NCBI GenBank assembly: GCA_021846395.1
Contig: JAJZXB010000002.1
Location: 62,001 to 126,000 of the forward strand
DNA: 64,000 nucleotides
Origin: Thermoplasmata archaeon
GTDB taxonomy: Archaea > Thermoplasmatota > Thermoplasmata > Thermoplasmatales > Thermoplasmataceae
Direction: 5' to 3'
The notes under the pieces were generated by a model. It searched no databases, was not told where the DNA came from, and saw only the letters and a program-made list of their open reading frames with translations. Positions 1 to 8,552 of this stretch are shown in pieces. The translations under genes and the position numbers were made by a program. The stretch's first letter is position 1; each line of letters begins with the position of its first letter.

Positions 1-248
1 TTGATATTTTCCTTATCTCCCAGAAGGTCATCAAATAATTTTTTCTGTTCATGATTCATTTCCCGATTATATGACCTCCTTATTCTTGCAGGAAATAATG
101 GAAGCAATTGTGAAAGCTCCATATCCTGTAGTTCCTCCAGAGAGTGCCCACGATAAAGGAACTCCCTCGCTCTACCTGTTATGGCTTTCTGAGCTTTTCT
201 TGATCTTCTCTTTATTGACTTGACCGATGCCTGTTTTCTAACTACCAT
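1..248 (-). CDS. rps19: 30S ribosomal protein S19 (partial, runs off left edge)
   Basis: This gene encodes archaeal/eukaryal-type S19 (uS19, S15e in eukaryotes), a head protein of the small subunit near the decoding-side A site. Reading leftwards from ATG at 248, the protein starts [15 protein letters not shown] and includes the [10 protein letters not shown] stretch typical of archaeal S19. The C-terminus lies outside the window, so about 82 residues are visible. It overlaps the end of rpl2 by 7 bases and is the fifth gene of the S10 operon here, translated by coupling. Confidence 0.95.
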   Translation of the reverse strand, partial: MVVRKQASVKSIKRRSRKAQKAITGRAREFLYRGHSLEELQDMELSQLLPLFPARIRRSYNREMNHEQKKLFDDLLGDKENI

Positions 249-940
249 GATTTCTTCCTCCTTTTAGGAGATAATCTCCCAACTTTTGCTCCTGGTGGAG
301 CTCCTCTGGCAACAGTGCTTGGTCCTCCAACGTGCTGATGGTTTCCTCCACCATGCGGATGATTAACTGCATTCATTGCAACCCCCCTGACACTGTATGC
401 CTTTCTGGCTTTACTTTTTAAGTATTTAATATGTGTACCTGCCTTCAGCATGGGTATATCACGTGCACCTGAACCTGCAACAACCCCAACTGTTGCCCTG
501 CACCCAGGATTGAATTCTTTTGTTGAACCGGAAGGTAATTTAATTGAAACATAGTTTCCATGACTTATAATAAGTCCAGATGAACCAGCTGTTCTGCAGA
601 ATTTTCCTCCATCTCCTGGAATGCTCTCTATATTGTATACCAGTGCACCATCTCCAATTTTTGAAAGAAAATTTGTGGCACCGGTTTTTGCTGGCACTGA
701 ATCGCCAACAGCAATATCCTGCCCAACGTATGCACCATTAAATGCCAGCATGTAACTCTTCTCATTTCTCTCATTTTTTAAAACCAGAAAAGGTGCATTT
801 CTTCCTGGTGCCTGAACTATATCATCCACTTTGTAATTTCCATCTCTCAGGTGTTTTATTTCTGAAATATGCCTAAAACCTGGACTTCTATAGGTTAATG
901 ACCCGTGACCTCTTCTCTGTGCTACTATATGTTTACCCAT
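242..940 (-). CDS. rpl2: 50S ribosomal protein L2
   Basis: L2 (uL2, L8e) is a core large-subunit protein near the peptidyl transferase centre. The 232-residue length is normal for archaea. The C-terminal signature [11 protein letters not shown] near residue 195 contains the conserved His that contacts 23S rRNA, followed by the basic tail [10 protein letters not shown]. It lies 9 bases after rpl23 and overlaps rps19, so the operon is read as one message. Nothing unusual is seen. Confidence 0.97.
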   Translation of the reverse strand: MGKHIVAQRRGHGSLTYRSPGFRHISEIKHLRDGNYKVDDIVQAPGRNAPFLVLKNERNEKSYMLAFNGAYVGQDIAVGDSVPAKTGATNFLSKIGDGALVYNIESIPGDGGKFCRTAGSSGLIISHGNYVSIKLPSGSTKEFNPGCRATVGVVAGSGARDIPMLKAGTHIKYLKSKARKAYSVRGVAMNAVNHPHGGGNHQHVGGPSTVARGAPPGAKVGRLSPKRRKKSW

Positions 941-949
941 CTCTTCACC

Positions 950-1198
950 TCAGAATATTCCTATTCTTCCTCCAATTTCCTCAGCAGAAAAATTATCTGT
1001 AAGTTTTACAATTGCTTTTTTGCCATTTTTTGTGATCAGTATATTAATGTGTGCAACTTTTACATCGAACCTTTCTTCTATTTCCTTTTTTAAATCGGCT
1101 TTTCGACCTCTTCTATCTACCAGAAATGTCAACTTATTTTCCTTTTCCATCATCAATGTCGTTTTTTCTGTGATAACAGGCGTAATTATATAATCCAT
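950..1198 (-). CDS. rpl23: 50S ribosomal protein L23
   Basis: L23 (uL23) sits at the polypeptide exit tunnel and is the docking site for SRP. The 82-residue archaeal form is short. The N-terminal IITPVITEKTTLMME and the FLVDRRGRKADLKKEIEERF helix match the family. The start codon shares a base with the rpl4 stop codon, which implies translational coupling. Confidence 0.96.
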   Translation of the reverse strand: MDYIITPVITEKTTLMMEKENKLTFLVDRRGRKADLKKEIEERFDVKVAHINILITKNGKKAIVKLTDNFSAEEIGGRIGIF

Positions 1199-1977
1199 TA
1201 CTCTACACCTCTCATTTTTTCAATTATTCCCTCTGTATAAATTGTTAATCTCCCGGGATTTCCTCCTGGTGCAAGTTTCCTGATGCTCAAACTATTAAGT
1301 GAGGCAACATCAACACCTGGCAGTGAGGCAAATGCCCTTAAACTTTCCTGTGAAGATCCTACAATAAGTATGCTTTTTGGTTGTTTATATGTCCTGTTCC
1401 TCATTTTACCTCTTCCTGCCCTTATTTTTTTGCCTTCTTTGGCTCTCAATATATCATCATACAAACCAAGATTGTTTAAGATTGTTATTGCATCTTTTGC
1501 ACGTGTTACTGTTTCAATCTCATCTTCCAAAACTATAGGAAATGTAATATTTTTAAGGGTTTCATCTGATATTCTATGCCCTCTTTTTATAATATATTCT
1601 TTGTTTGATGTGAGAGCTATAGCACTTAATCTTGCTAGTTTTATTTCCTTTTTGTTAATTTTTTTGTAAAGAACTTTATCGCTTCTTGGCGATAATGCGC
1701 TTCTTCCGCCAACGGTACTAGCAAGAAGAACACCTCTTGATCCTCCAGATATTCTGGGAATTCTGGATATACCATGATTTGGGCCCAAATTATGTCCTAC
1801 TCTTCTGGATCCTGCCAGAGGACTTGAACCATAGGGCTGCCTTAACGATAATGAAATTGCCTTGAAAGCTTTATGAATTAAGTCTTCCCTTGGATTTATC
1901 GAGAAGACTCCTGGTAGCTCCAATTCTTTTTTTACTTCTCCATCAATTGTATATACATTTGCTTTCAGATTAATCAC
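1198..1977 (-). CDS. rpl4: 50S ribosomal protein L4
   Basis: L4 (uL4, L1e) lines the exit tunnel. The protein has 259 residues. The conserved tunnel-loop region with RRVGHNLGPNHG and GGSRGVLLASTVGGR lies at about residues 58-92, and the Rossmann-like domain contains the NNLGLYDD and RAGRGKMRNR elements (archaeal L4 signature). The start is GTG at 1977, overlapping the rpl3 stop by 8 bases. It is the second gene of the S10 operon here. Confidence 0.96.
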   Translation of the reverse strand: MINLKANVYTIDGEVKKELELPGVFSINPREDLIHKAFKAISLSLRQPYGSSPLAGSRRVGHNLGPNHGISRIPRISGGSRGVLLASTVGGRSALSPRSDKVLYKKINKKEIKLARLSAIALTSNKEYIIKRGHRISDETLKNITFPIVLEDEIETVTRAKDAITILNNLGLYDDILRAKEGKKIRAGRGKMRNRTYKQPKSILIVGSSQESLRAFASLPGVDVASLNSLSIRKLAPGGNPGRLTIYTEGIIEKMRGVE

Positions 1978-2962
1978 CCTGTTTTGATTCCTTTGATATA
2001 TAGGTTATATCTATATTTTCAACTGCTGCAACTCTCTGCCTTGCTGGGTCTCTAAATTTAATGAGTCTCTTTACAGGTCCAGATATGGAGCCATATAAGA
2101 GTACATAATCATTTTTCACAAGCCCGTAATTGAGAAATCCTCCCTTAACGTTAATATCATCAACATGGTCTTTAACGTCATATTTTATTACTCTTATATT
2201 ATGAAGGGTTCTCTGATGAAGGCCTACCTGTCCAGCCTGCGGTACTGTATTTCTGACCCAGTCTGGATGCCATGGGCCAAGAGTACCTATCATTCTTCTA
2301 TGCTTTCTATTATTTTTTGGTAAAAGCTTAACTCCAAATCTTTTTACCACTCCCTGAAAACCCTTTCCCTTTGTAACGGATATTACGTCTATAAATGATC
2401 CGTTGGTTGAAAAATCGTTGAAATGCAACTCCTTACCAAGTTTTTCATCAGCAAGTTTAACTCTTTCCTCTATTGTGCCGCCTCCAATACGTATCTCAAA
2501 GATTTCTGGAATTTTTGATGGTATTCCAGAAACGAGTTTTGGATTTGTGTGAACTATTAATCTAACATCAATTATATCCTTTATTTCTATTTCCTTATTT
2601 GACTTATTCTTTATCTCAGGTATTCTTTTAAAAACGGATTTGTCGATATTGTCTGCTTTTTTCTCTGCGAAAACTCTCAGACCATTGTCTCCCTCCTCAT
2701 AATATCTGATTGCCATAACGTTTAAAGGTGGAACTTCAAGCACAGTTACGGGAGCCATAATGGTTTTTCCAGCAGTCACACTGGTCTTTCTATAATCTGT
2801 CATCTGTATATGAGTCATACCAACCTTATAGCCTGCGAACGCCTGAATCTTTGCCTTGCCTTCAATTTCTGGCCATGAGCGAATATCAGCCCCAATTTTT
2901 TTAGCACGTACTCTGGGATAATACGCCATTGATCCCCTTCGGGAATGATGCGGTGTTGCCAT
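1970..2962 (-). CDS. rpl3: 50S ribosomal protein L3
   Basis: L3 (uL3) nucleates assembly of the large subunit and reaches towards the peptidyl transferase centre. The protein has 330 residues, the archaeal length. The start MATPHHSRRGSMAYYPRVRAK and the GTLGPWHPDWVRNTVPQAG segment with HQRTLHN are family hallmarks. The ATG at 2962 follows a GGTGAT Shine-Dalgarno-like site. It is the first gene of the operon, and the leader between the likely TATA element (near 3075) and the ATG is about 90 bases, long for this mostly leaderless genome. Confidence 0.96.
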   Translation of the reverse strand: MATPHHSRRGSMAYYPRVRAKKIGADIRSWPEIEGKAKIQAFAGYKVGMTHIQMTDYRKTSVTAGKTIMAPVTVLEVPPLNVMAIRYYEEGDNGLRVFAEKKADNIDKSVFKRIPEIKNKSNKEIEIKDIIDVRLIVHTNPKLVSGIPSKIPEIFEIRIGGGTIEERVKLADEKLGKELHFNDFSTNGSFIDVISVTKGKGFQGVVKRFGVKLLPKNNRKHRRMIGTLGPWHPDWVRNTVPQAGQVGLHQRTLHNIRVIKYDVKDHVDDINVKGGFLNYGLVKNDYVLLYGSISGPVKRLIKFRDPARQRVAAVENIDITYISKESKQGD

Positions 2963-3024
2963 TTTATATCACCAACCGTTACACGTTTTATATCAGAGAA
3001 AATATCTGATAATCTGGGATGCAT

Positions 3025-3298
3025 TTAGCATTGCCCTTTGTGTATGGTTTTTTAAGGTAATTGATTTAATATTTATTAACTTTGTTATTCTTATTCTATT
3101 GTTTGTAATAATTATTTGCGGTTATCAATACTCTTATGTGCCACGAAATTAACAGTGAGTGAATATTGTCAATTCACCTCGCGCTGGTTTTTGTTCGCGT
3201 ACGTCCTTCACGCATCCTCGATCGAATTATAAGTACATATCTGATAAAAATAATATACAAGTTAAAATAGTATTTAGTAATTATAGGGTAAATTAGAT
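3025..3298 (-). other. Region upstream of rpl3 with a GC-rich block and two hairpins; possible small RNA
   Basis: No protein gene is seen in this region. AT-rich DNA is interrupted at about 3150-3225 by a block much richer in G and C. On the minus strand a TATA-like TTATAA lies at 3227-3232. It is followed by a hairpin with GCGT/ACGC arms (3197-3200 and 3210-3213) and another with GTGAAT/ATTCAC arms (3159-3164 and 3172-3177, 7-base loop). GC-rich islands in AT-rich thermophile genomes often mark structured RNAs, but no known family (SRP RNA, RNase P, box C/D) was recognised. The rpl3 promoter should also lie here, near 3060-3080. Confidence 0.3.
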
Positions 3299-3372
3299 GG
3301 GTCCGTAGCTCAGCTAGGTAGAGCGATGGACTCTTAATCCATCGGTCGGGGGTCCAAATCCCCCCGGACCCG
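3299..3372 (+). tRNA. tRNA-Lys (CTT)
   Basis: A 74-base cloverleaf. The acceptor arms are GGGTCCG (3299-3305) and CGGACCC (3365-3371) with discriminator G. The D arm is GCTC/GAGC and the anticodon stem ATGGA/TCCAT surrounds loop CTCTTAA (anticodon CTT). The T stem is GGGGG/CCCCC with loop TCCAAAT. No intron and no encoded CCA are present. It lies between the S10 operon and a divergent hypothetical gene. Confidence 0.97.
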
Positions 3373-3398
3373 CTACTTAAACACCAATATAAAAACCA

Positions 3399-3407
3399 TT
3401 ATATACT
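3399..3407 (+). promoter_or_regulatory. TATA box of the 131-aa gene
   Basis: The sequence attatatac is centred about 24 bases before the ATG at 3427. In archaea transcription starts about 25 bases after the TATA centre, so the message would begin at or next to the start codon (leaderless). Confidence 0.5.
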
Positions 3408-3426
3408 TTTTTTAGTATAGGGATTT

Positions 3427-3822
3427 ATGAAAACTAAAACAAGAGAGTATACAGGTAAGAATTTGGATCTTGACAAGGCGTCGGGCGTGGTTGTAGATTT
3501 TTTCCAGAAAGATAATTTTAAAGTGCAGTCGGGTAAACATCCCAATGGTATACTGATTCAGGCGACAAAGGAGGGAATATTGAGAGGAATAGTAGGTATG
3601 GATCGAGCGTATACAATTACCATATCCGGAACTCCTGATGATTTAAAGATATCCGTTGGAATGGGAAAATGGCTTCAGAATCTTGGTGTTGCAGCAATAG
3701 AAAGCTTTCTATTAACTCCAGAACTTGCATTCTTTGAGATTCCAGAATCATTGTGGGGCTTTGAAATAGAGAAAAAATTCTGGGAATATGTAGAAAACCA
3801 ATTTAATCTTGGGCTGGAATAA
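3427..3822 (+). CDS. Hypothetical protein, 131 aa
   Basis: Not recognised. The 131-residue protein has no signal peptide or membrane helix. It alternates short beta-prone stretches (ILIQATKEGI, RAYTITISGT, DLKISVGMGKW) with a C-terminal helix. The motif GMGKWLQNLGVAAIESFLLTPE resembles membrane-proximal segments of small cytosolic bacterial and archaeal proteins of unknown function, so a lipid- or complex-binding role is possible but unproven. A TATA box (ATTATATAC, 3399-3407) about 24 bases before the ATG suggests a leaderless transcript and supports the start. Confidence 0.75.
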   Translation: MKTKTREYTGKNLDLDKASGVVVDFFQKDNFKVQSGKHPNGILIQATKEGILRGIVGMDRAYTITISGTPDDLKISVGMGKWLQNLGVAAIESFLLTPELAFFEIPESLWGFEIEKKFWEYVENQFNLGLE

Positions 3823-3846
3823 TTTTTTATAAGCAATGTTGGAAAT

Positions 3847-3945
3847 TTAATGGAGGGGATAGAAATTAACTCCTTCAGGATGAAAATATATTAGCTTCCA
3901 CCAGTACAGGTTTTTTATATTTTCAACAGACATACAATTGTAATA
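3847..3945 (-). pseudogene. Transposase C-terminal relic
   Basis: This 32-codon open stretch on the minus strand has no start codon and is preceded in frame by a stop. It contains YNCMSVENIKNLYWW. The same sequence pattern (YRCMSVEIIKSAY) occurs at 42186-42305, and the DNA around tttcaacagacat is shared. Two decayed copies of one sequence at unrelated sites suggest an insertion-sequence remnant. The transposase family is not identified. The rest of 3823-4115 shows no intact gene, only frame-broken traces up to the start of the RmuC-like gene. Confidence 0.35.
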
Positions 3946-4115
3946 TTATATTGAATAAATACAATGACAAAGTGTAGTTTAAATTTATGTGCACGGATAT
4001 TGGGGGATCACCTGAAAAGCAAATCATATAGTTGAAGCGGGGATTTTTTAGGCCTGGAAGTGCCAAGTAAGACGTGGTATGACAATATTTAAAAGGCATG
4101 ATTAATTAATCATAC

Positions 4116-5279
4116 ATGTATTATTCGTTTATACTTGGCTTTATGATCGGTATTCCTTCAGGATTCTTTATTGGCATCTTTATTTATTTTAAGCTAAATA
4201 AAAGAGTTATTGCAGGGATTTCTGAAAAAATGCAGATTGAATTCAGGACTAACTGGAATAATATGATGGCGGAGCAGAATAATAATTTAATAAATGCAGG
4301 ATCAATAGCATTTAAAAATGTTCTGGAAAGCGAAAAATCAGAAAATGAAAAAAATATATTAAAAATAAGTGGTGTGATAGATCCCCTTAGAGAATCAATA
4401 AAAAACTACCATAATTATATAGAAAGCATTGAAAAATCCAGAGAAACCGAAACAGGTGCACTGAATGAAAGTATTGATAATCTCTATAAGAAGATTAATT
4501 CCCTTGAAGGAGATACAAACAGGCTTGTTAATGCATTGAAAAATCCTTCAATCAGAGGTAAATGGGGGGAAATAACACTGAAAAGGGTTGTTGAAATGGC
4601 GGGCATGTCAAATTACTGCACTTATAAAGAACAGGTATCATCAAGTGACAATACATACAGGCCCGATATGATTATACAGATGCCAGCAGGCAAGAAAGTA
4701 ATAGTTGATTCCAAAGTTCCTTTGAATGGCTATTTTGAATATTTAAATAGCGACAGTGAAAGCGATAAAAAATACAATTTAAGCAAATATCTTGCTGTGT
4801 TTTCCAATCGCGTAAGGGAATTGTCCTCTAAAAAATATTATGAGAATTTTGACACCTCAACAGATTTTGTAATAATGTTTTTACCACTGGAATCACTTTT
4901 AAGTGTTATCATGGAAAATTCACCAGATATTATCGAGGATGCAATATCCAAAAAGGTAATTGTTTCTACACCCATTACACTGATCTCCCTTTTAATGACA
5001 ATTCATATGGGCTGGAAAGATGCAAACACAATTGATAGTATTAAGGATATTTTGCTTCGAATAAAGGATTTTTCAAAAAATTTAACCTTATTTATAGACA
5101 ATTACAATGAAACGGTAAAAAATCTAAACAGAACAGTGGACTCTTTCAATAAAACATCAAGGAGTTTTGAGAGAGAAATTGAGCCTGTTGTGAATAAGCT
5201 TGGGGAGAATGAAATCATAGACAGAGACAGGATGGAAATAAAACAGATAAATAAAAATACCGATTTAATCAATAAATAA
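4116..5279 (+). CDS. rmuC: RmuC-family protein, membrane-anchored
   Basis: RmuC proteins limit DNA inversions at short inverted repeats in bacteria and have a predicted nuclease-like core. The N-terminus (residues 4-27) is a single membrane helix rich in Gly and Ile. A coiled-coil region follows (about 30-145), then the RmuC core with NPSIRGKWGEITLKRV at about 143-158, RPDMIIQMPAGKKVIVDSKVPL at about 187-208 (the conserved D and K pair of the nuclease fold) and FLPLESLL. A second coiled coil ends the protein. A TATA-like element lies just upstream, and the end is convergent with the DUF357 gene with no gap. Confidence 0.9.
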   Translation: MYYSFILGFMIGIPSGFFIGIFIYFKLNKRVIAGISEKMQIEFRTNWNNMMAEQNNNLINAGSIAFKNVLESEKSENEKNILKISGVIDPLRESIKNYHNYIESIEKSRETETGALNESIDNLYKKINSLEGDTNRLVNALKNPSIRGKWGEITLKRVVEMAGMSNYCTYKEQVSSSDNTYRPDMIIQMPAGKKVIVDSKVPLNGYFEYLNSDSESDKKYNLSKYLAVFSNRVRELSSKKYYENFDTSTDFVIMFLPLESLLSVIMENSPDIIEDAISKKVIVSTPITLISLLMTIHMGWKDANTIDSIKDILLRIKDFSKNLTLFIDNYNETVKNLNRTVDSFNKTSRSFEREIEPVVNKLGENEIIDRDRMEIKQINKNTDLINK

Positions 5280-5564
5280 TCATTTAAACTGTGTGAATAG
5301 CCTGTGGTCATTATCACCATCAAATAAACCAATTCTGATTCCTGAATCTATCCATCCATACAGATAATTTATTGCCGAAAGTGCGTTGATAAAATCATTT
5401 TTTTTATAAAAATACATGGCATCATTGTAATAGTTCAGAATCATGTCCATATGATCCTTTGCTATACCGTAAATATATGAATTTTTTGGGGCTATTATTC
5501 TGATTTTTTTTAAGGCTTCATCGGTAATATTGATATATTTTTCTGCACGTTCTTTTAGTTCCAT
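5280..5564 (-). CDS. DUF357 family protein
   Basis: This 94-residue archaeal protein has the all-helical DUF357 fold. Conserved features are KERAEKYINITDEALKKI at the N-terminus and NALSAINYLYGWIDSGIRIGLF at the C-terminus, where the YGWID(A/S)G motif is the family mark. The function is unknown. The TPR-like helical repeat suggests protein-protein contact. It is convergent with the RmuC-like gene, and the stop codons are adjacent. Confidence 0.85.
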   Translation of the reverse strand: MELKERAEKYINITDEALKKIRIIAPKNSYIYGIAKDHMDMILNYYNDAMYFYKKNDFINALSAINYLYGWIDSGIRIGLFDGDNDHRLFTQFK

Positions 5565-5800
5565 ATTACTTTATATGTGCATTAATTATATTTTTATGTA
5601 TCACACGTTTGTGATATTTTCACAGCCAGTCTTCATTATACAATCAACCATAATAAATTAATAATTAAACATTGGATAAAAATGTTAGGAGTTCTAACGG
5701 GCAATTGCCGGAAAATGCAAAAAAGAAAAATTTATATATATTATACATTTATGCAGAGGAAAAAATATTTAAACAGTAATATATTAAACGGTGAGAGTAC

Positions 5801-6274
5801 ATGAGTATGGCGGAAATATTCTGGCTGGCAATTTTTTATTTTATAATCTTAATAATGTATATGGTTTTTTTTATTAAATTACCTTATATTAAAGGCCCCT
5901 TTAAACTTAAAGCTCCTTTTATGTATTTACCAAAGCACAAAGGAACAAATGGAAAAAGCAAATACACCATAAATATTTTTTTCTGGGGTAGAAAATTAAG
6001 AATTATACTAAATTTATTATTGGCTTCTGATTATATAATATTCCAAATACTTCTTTTAATTTCTTTAAATTTAAAGCATTTAACTTTAAACCCTTCTGCT
6101 TTAATACTTATTTTAATAGTTATTATTCTAGATATTCTTTTCTTGCTTCCAGTTGTATATTTTACACGTTCTGATATTATTTTTGAAAAAAATAGGAATA
6201 TAATTATACAAAGAATAATAACGCCAAAATTGGATTATTTATATGAAAAAAATATGAGGAATCAAAATATTTGA
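5801..6274 (+). CDS. Hypothetical membrane protein, 157 aa
   Basis: Not recognised. Hydrophobic helices lie at about residues 5-27, 73-93 and 98-122. A basic loop between the first two contains a KHKGTNGKSKY stretch, and the C-terminus is basic and probably cytosolic. The DNA is even more AT-rich than its neighbours. A TATA-like run (aaatatttaaa, about 5766-5776) lies 25-35 bases before the ATG. The 236 bases upstream (5565-5800) hold only promoter-like AT-rich sequence. It could be a genus-specific gene or a transferred one. Confidence 0.55.
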   Translation: MSMAEIFWLAIFYFIILIMYMVFFIKLPYIKGPFKLKAPFMYLPKHKGTNGKSKYTINIFFWGRKLRIILNLLLASDYIIFQILLLISLNLKHLTLNPSALILILIVIILDILFLLPVVYFTRSDIIFEKNRNIIIQRIITPKLDYLYEKNMRNQNI

Positions 6275-6602
6275 CATGATCTCTTCTTGTTTAGACATTT
6301 ATTGAATGGAAAAATGTCTATATCTGTTAGAATAAGGCATCCAAAATATCTATAAATGAGGATAATTATAGTATATAATTGCATCTCAATATTTTATTGA
6401 GCGAAGAATGGAAAAAAGTTCATTTACATAGGCATAATAACATTTTTTCATCATAAAATTTGTAAATTAGTAATATTAAGGTTTTCTTCCATTGCATTGA
6501 GTTCTATACCTGTTAAAATGTTATTTAAGCATTTTTCCACTATAAAGCCTCCCAAATGAAAATGGGCACATAACAAATATTCAAGGATCAATAGGAGGGG
6601 GA
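6275..6602 (+). other. Gene-poor debris region
   Basis: No intact gene is seen. A minus-strand open stretch without a clear start, ending in a stop near 6450, reads CLNNILTGIELNAMEENL and may be the tail of a lost gene. The region directly precedes the TnpB relic and is best explained as decayed mobile-element and flanking DNA. Confidence 0.3.
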
Positions 6603-6886
6603 ATGGATGATTTAGAAAGAAAATCACATATACGTAATTACAAACAAAAAATAGCTCTCAATGAAAGAATATTCAATTGTGAATCATGTAATATCTCTAT
6701 TGATCGAGATCTAAATGCATCTATAAATATTTTAGAATATAATGCACCTGTGAAACGCAAGGAATATATACTTATGGACAATAAAACCTCTACCTGCATA
6801 ATTGATATCTAAACACTATTCCAAACATTAAGGTAAGCTTTGTTGTTTACATAGGAGTTTCACAGTTTTAGTGTGAGGTAATTCAC
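6603..6886 (+). mobile_element. IS605/IS1341-type relic: TnpB C-terminus plus right end
   Basis: The 69-codon open frame 6603-6812 carries the end of a TnpB protein: FNCESCNISIDRDLNASINI is the second half of its zinc ribbon and the RuvC III motif (DRDxNA). The earlier CxxC pair and the nuclease core are missing. The sequence after the stop, including aagctttgt and ending in aggtaattcac (about 6876-6886), matches the right end of the relic at 14750-15064. In intact elements this 3' part encodes the guide (omega) RNA. This copy cannot encode an active nuclease. Confidence 0.8.
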
Positions 6887-6896
6887 TGTTTCCATC

Positions 6897-8114
6897 CTAC
6901 AAGCCCATAATGGAACCGTAGCCTATTAATCTCCATCTGTTTGATATTCTTCTTCCAATGGCAATACGGTCATTGACACTGGCAGCAACTGGATACTTCA
7001 GGGAAATTTCAACCTTCCCATCTCTAATAGAGGAGATAACACCAACGGTGTTTGCAGTGCCAACGGTAAGCATTATTATTTCATTTACTTTCAACGGTTC
7101 AACCTTAACCTCTTCATCAAATCCCACAACTCTTTTTAGAAGGTGAGAGTCCATAGAAAGGTTAAAGAGTGTTGGGGGGACATTTCCGGCTCTGCCAATA
7201 ACTCTCCCTGTAAATGAATCGCCTTTTGTGAGAAATGGGTCCAGTTTTGTTCCAACTGCAGCCAATCCTCCTGGAATAATTTTTTCATAGCTTTCCGAAC
7301 CTGCCATCAATGAAACAATATTTGTTGTGACATTTTCCCATGTGGTCTTATTGCCTTTAGTTATTTGTATGCCCGGTGATATCTCTATATCATTGCCCAT
7401 TGATAAGAAACCCCTTACGAGAGAGCCGCCAAGAACTCCTCCCTTTAAATTTTCAGGCAATGTTCCGGGCTTATTTATGTCAAATGATCTTGCAACATAC
7501 ATCATTGGATTGTCCGATTCCTTGAATTCTGGTGGTTTTATAATTTCCTCAATTGCTTCGAAAACAATATCTATATTTGTATTGTGATATGCACTTACTG
7601 GAATTATTGGGGAATTTTCAGCTATGCTTCCTGTTAAGAATTTTTTAATTTCATTATAACTTTCAACTGCCCTTTCTTTTGTAACAAGGTCTATTTTGTT
7701 CTGAACCACAATTATTTCCTTTATTCCCATTATTTCAAGCGCTGTTAAGTGTTCTCTTGTCTGCGGCTGTGGGCATTTTTCATTGGCAGCTATTACAAGT
7801 ATAGCTCCATTCATTATTGATGATCCTGCAAGCATAGTTGCCATCAGGGTTTCATGCCCTGGGGCATCTACTATTGATATAACTCTTGAAAGTTCACAGT
7901 TTTCGTTGAGTTTCTTATTGCTGTAAAATGGATTTCCATCATTATCATAACATCTATAAATTGGCGTGTCTGCATAACCAAGCTTGATTGATATTCCTCT
8001 CTTTACCTCCTCTGAGTGTATATCTGTCTTTTTGCCAGTCAGAGCGTATGTGAGTGTACTTTTGCCATGGTCTACATGGCCTACCATTCCTATATTTACT
8101 GATGGTTGTTCCAT
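6897..8114 (-). CDS. eif2g: Translation initiation factor aIF2 subunit gamma
   Basis: This GTPase subunit of aIF2 carries initiator Met-tRNA to the small subunit. The GTP-binding motifs are VGHVDHGKS (11-19), DAPGHE (83-88), NKID (139-142) and a later SAYH. Domains II and III follow in 405 residues, the usual length. Between the switch regions archaeal homologues normally have a four-cysteine zinc knuckle, but here only C55 and C73 remain. The stop is followed by a TnpB relic. The ATG at 8114 shares a base with the rps6e stop, so the two are co-translated. Confidence 0.97.
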   Translation of the reverse strand: MEQPSVNIGMVGHVDHGKSTLTYALTGKKTDIHSEEVKRGISIKLGYADTPIYRCYDNDGNPFYSNKKLNENCELSRVISIVDAPGHETLMATMLAGSSIMNGAILVIAANEKCPQPQTREHLTALEIMGIKEIIVVQNKIDLVTKERAVESYNEIKKFLTGSIAENSPIIPVSAYHNTNIDIVFEAIEEIIKPPEFKESDNPMMYVARSFDINKPGTLPENLKGGVLGGSLVRGFLSMGNDIEISPGIQITKGNKTTWENVTTNIVSLMAGSESYEKIIPGGLAAVGTKLDPFLTKGDSFTGRVIGRAGNVPPTLFNLSMDSHLLKRVVGFDEEVKVEPLKVNEIIMLTVGTANTVGVISSIRDGKVEISLKYPVAASVNDRIAIGRRISNRWRLIGYGSIMGL

Positions 8115-8500
8115 TACTGTTCTCCCTTGTCCTCAGAAACCGGTTCCTCAAGAGATTTTGTACCATATTGTGTAATTACGAGATTCAACTGGGCAATATC
8201 TGAACCGATGGTATTGCCTCTGAAAGTCACTCTCTTTCTGATGCCTTTCTTTGCTTTTTCACCCTTATCGTAAACTATCAATAATCTTTTTTTGCCCATT
8301 ATGGGAAGATCCTTTCTCATTGGAAAGCCATCTCTTGCACTTCCACCAGCTATTTTCATTTTATATCCTGGCATATCAAAAAATATGCCATCTATTTCCT
8401 CACCAAGTTTTCTGCCTGCCATGGAACCGAGTACTTCATCGGAAAATTCCCTTTTATATGTTTTGCCGGTTTTTCTATCAGCTATAACTGCTACTACCAT
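8114..8500 (-). CDS. rps6e: 30S ribosomal protein S6e
   Basis: S6e is an archaeal/eukaryal small-subunit protein without a bacterial counterpart. The 128 residues contain the family pattern GRKLGEEIDGIFFDMPGYKMKIAGGSARDGFPMR. A short acidic tail (SLEEPVSEDKGEQ) replaces the phosphorylated eukaryotic extension. It is coupled to aIF2 gamma, an arrangement common in archaea. Confidence 0.97.
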   Translation of the reverse strand: MVVAVIADRKTGKTYKREFSDEVLGSMAGRKLGEEIDGIFFDMPGYKMKIAGGSARDGFPMRKDLPIMGKKRLLIVYDKGEKAKKGIRKRVTFRGNTIGSDIAQLNLVITQYGTKSLEEPVSEDKGEQ

Positions 8501-8552
8501 ATTTATTCACCATGATTGTTATTTATTCCTTATTATTAGCTCATTAATAAAA

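Noticed and set aside
2815-3024. A 69-codon minus-strand frame overlapping the start of rpl3
   Set aside because: It is in a different frame over the well-conserved N-terminus of L3 and has no recognisable motif.
6450-6600. A roughly 48-codon minus-strand frame
   Set aside because: It has no clear start or family and overlaps transposon debris; it is mentioned only in the region note.
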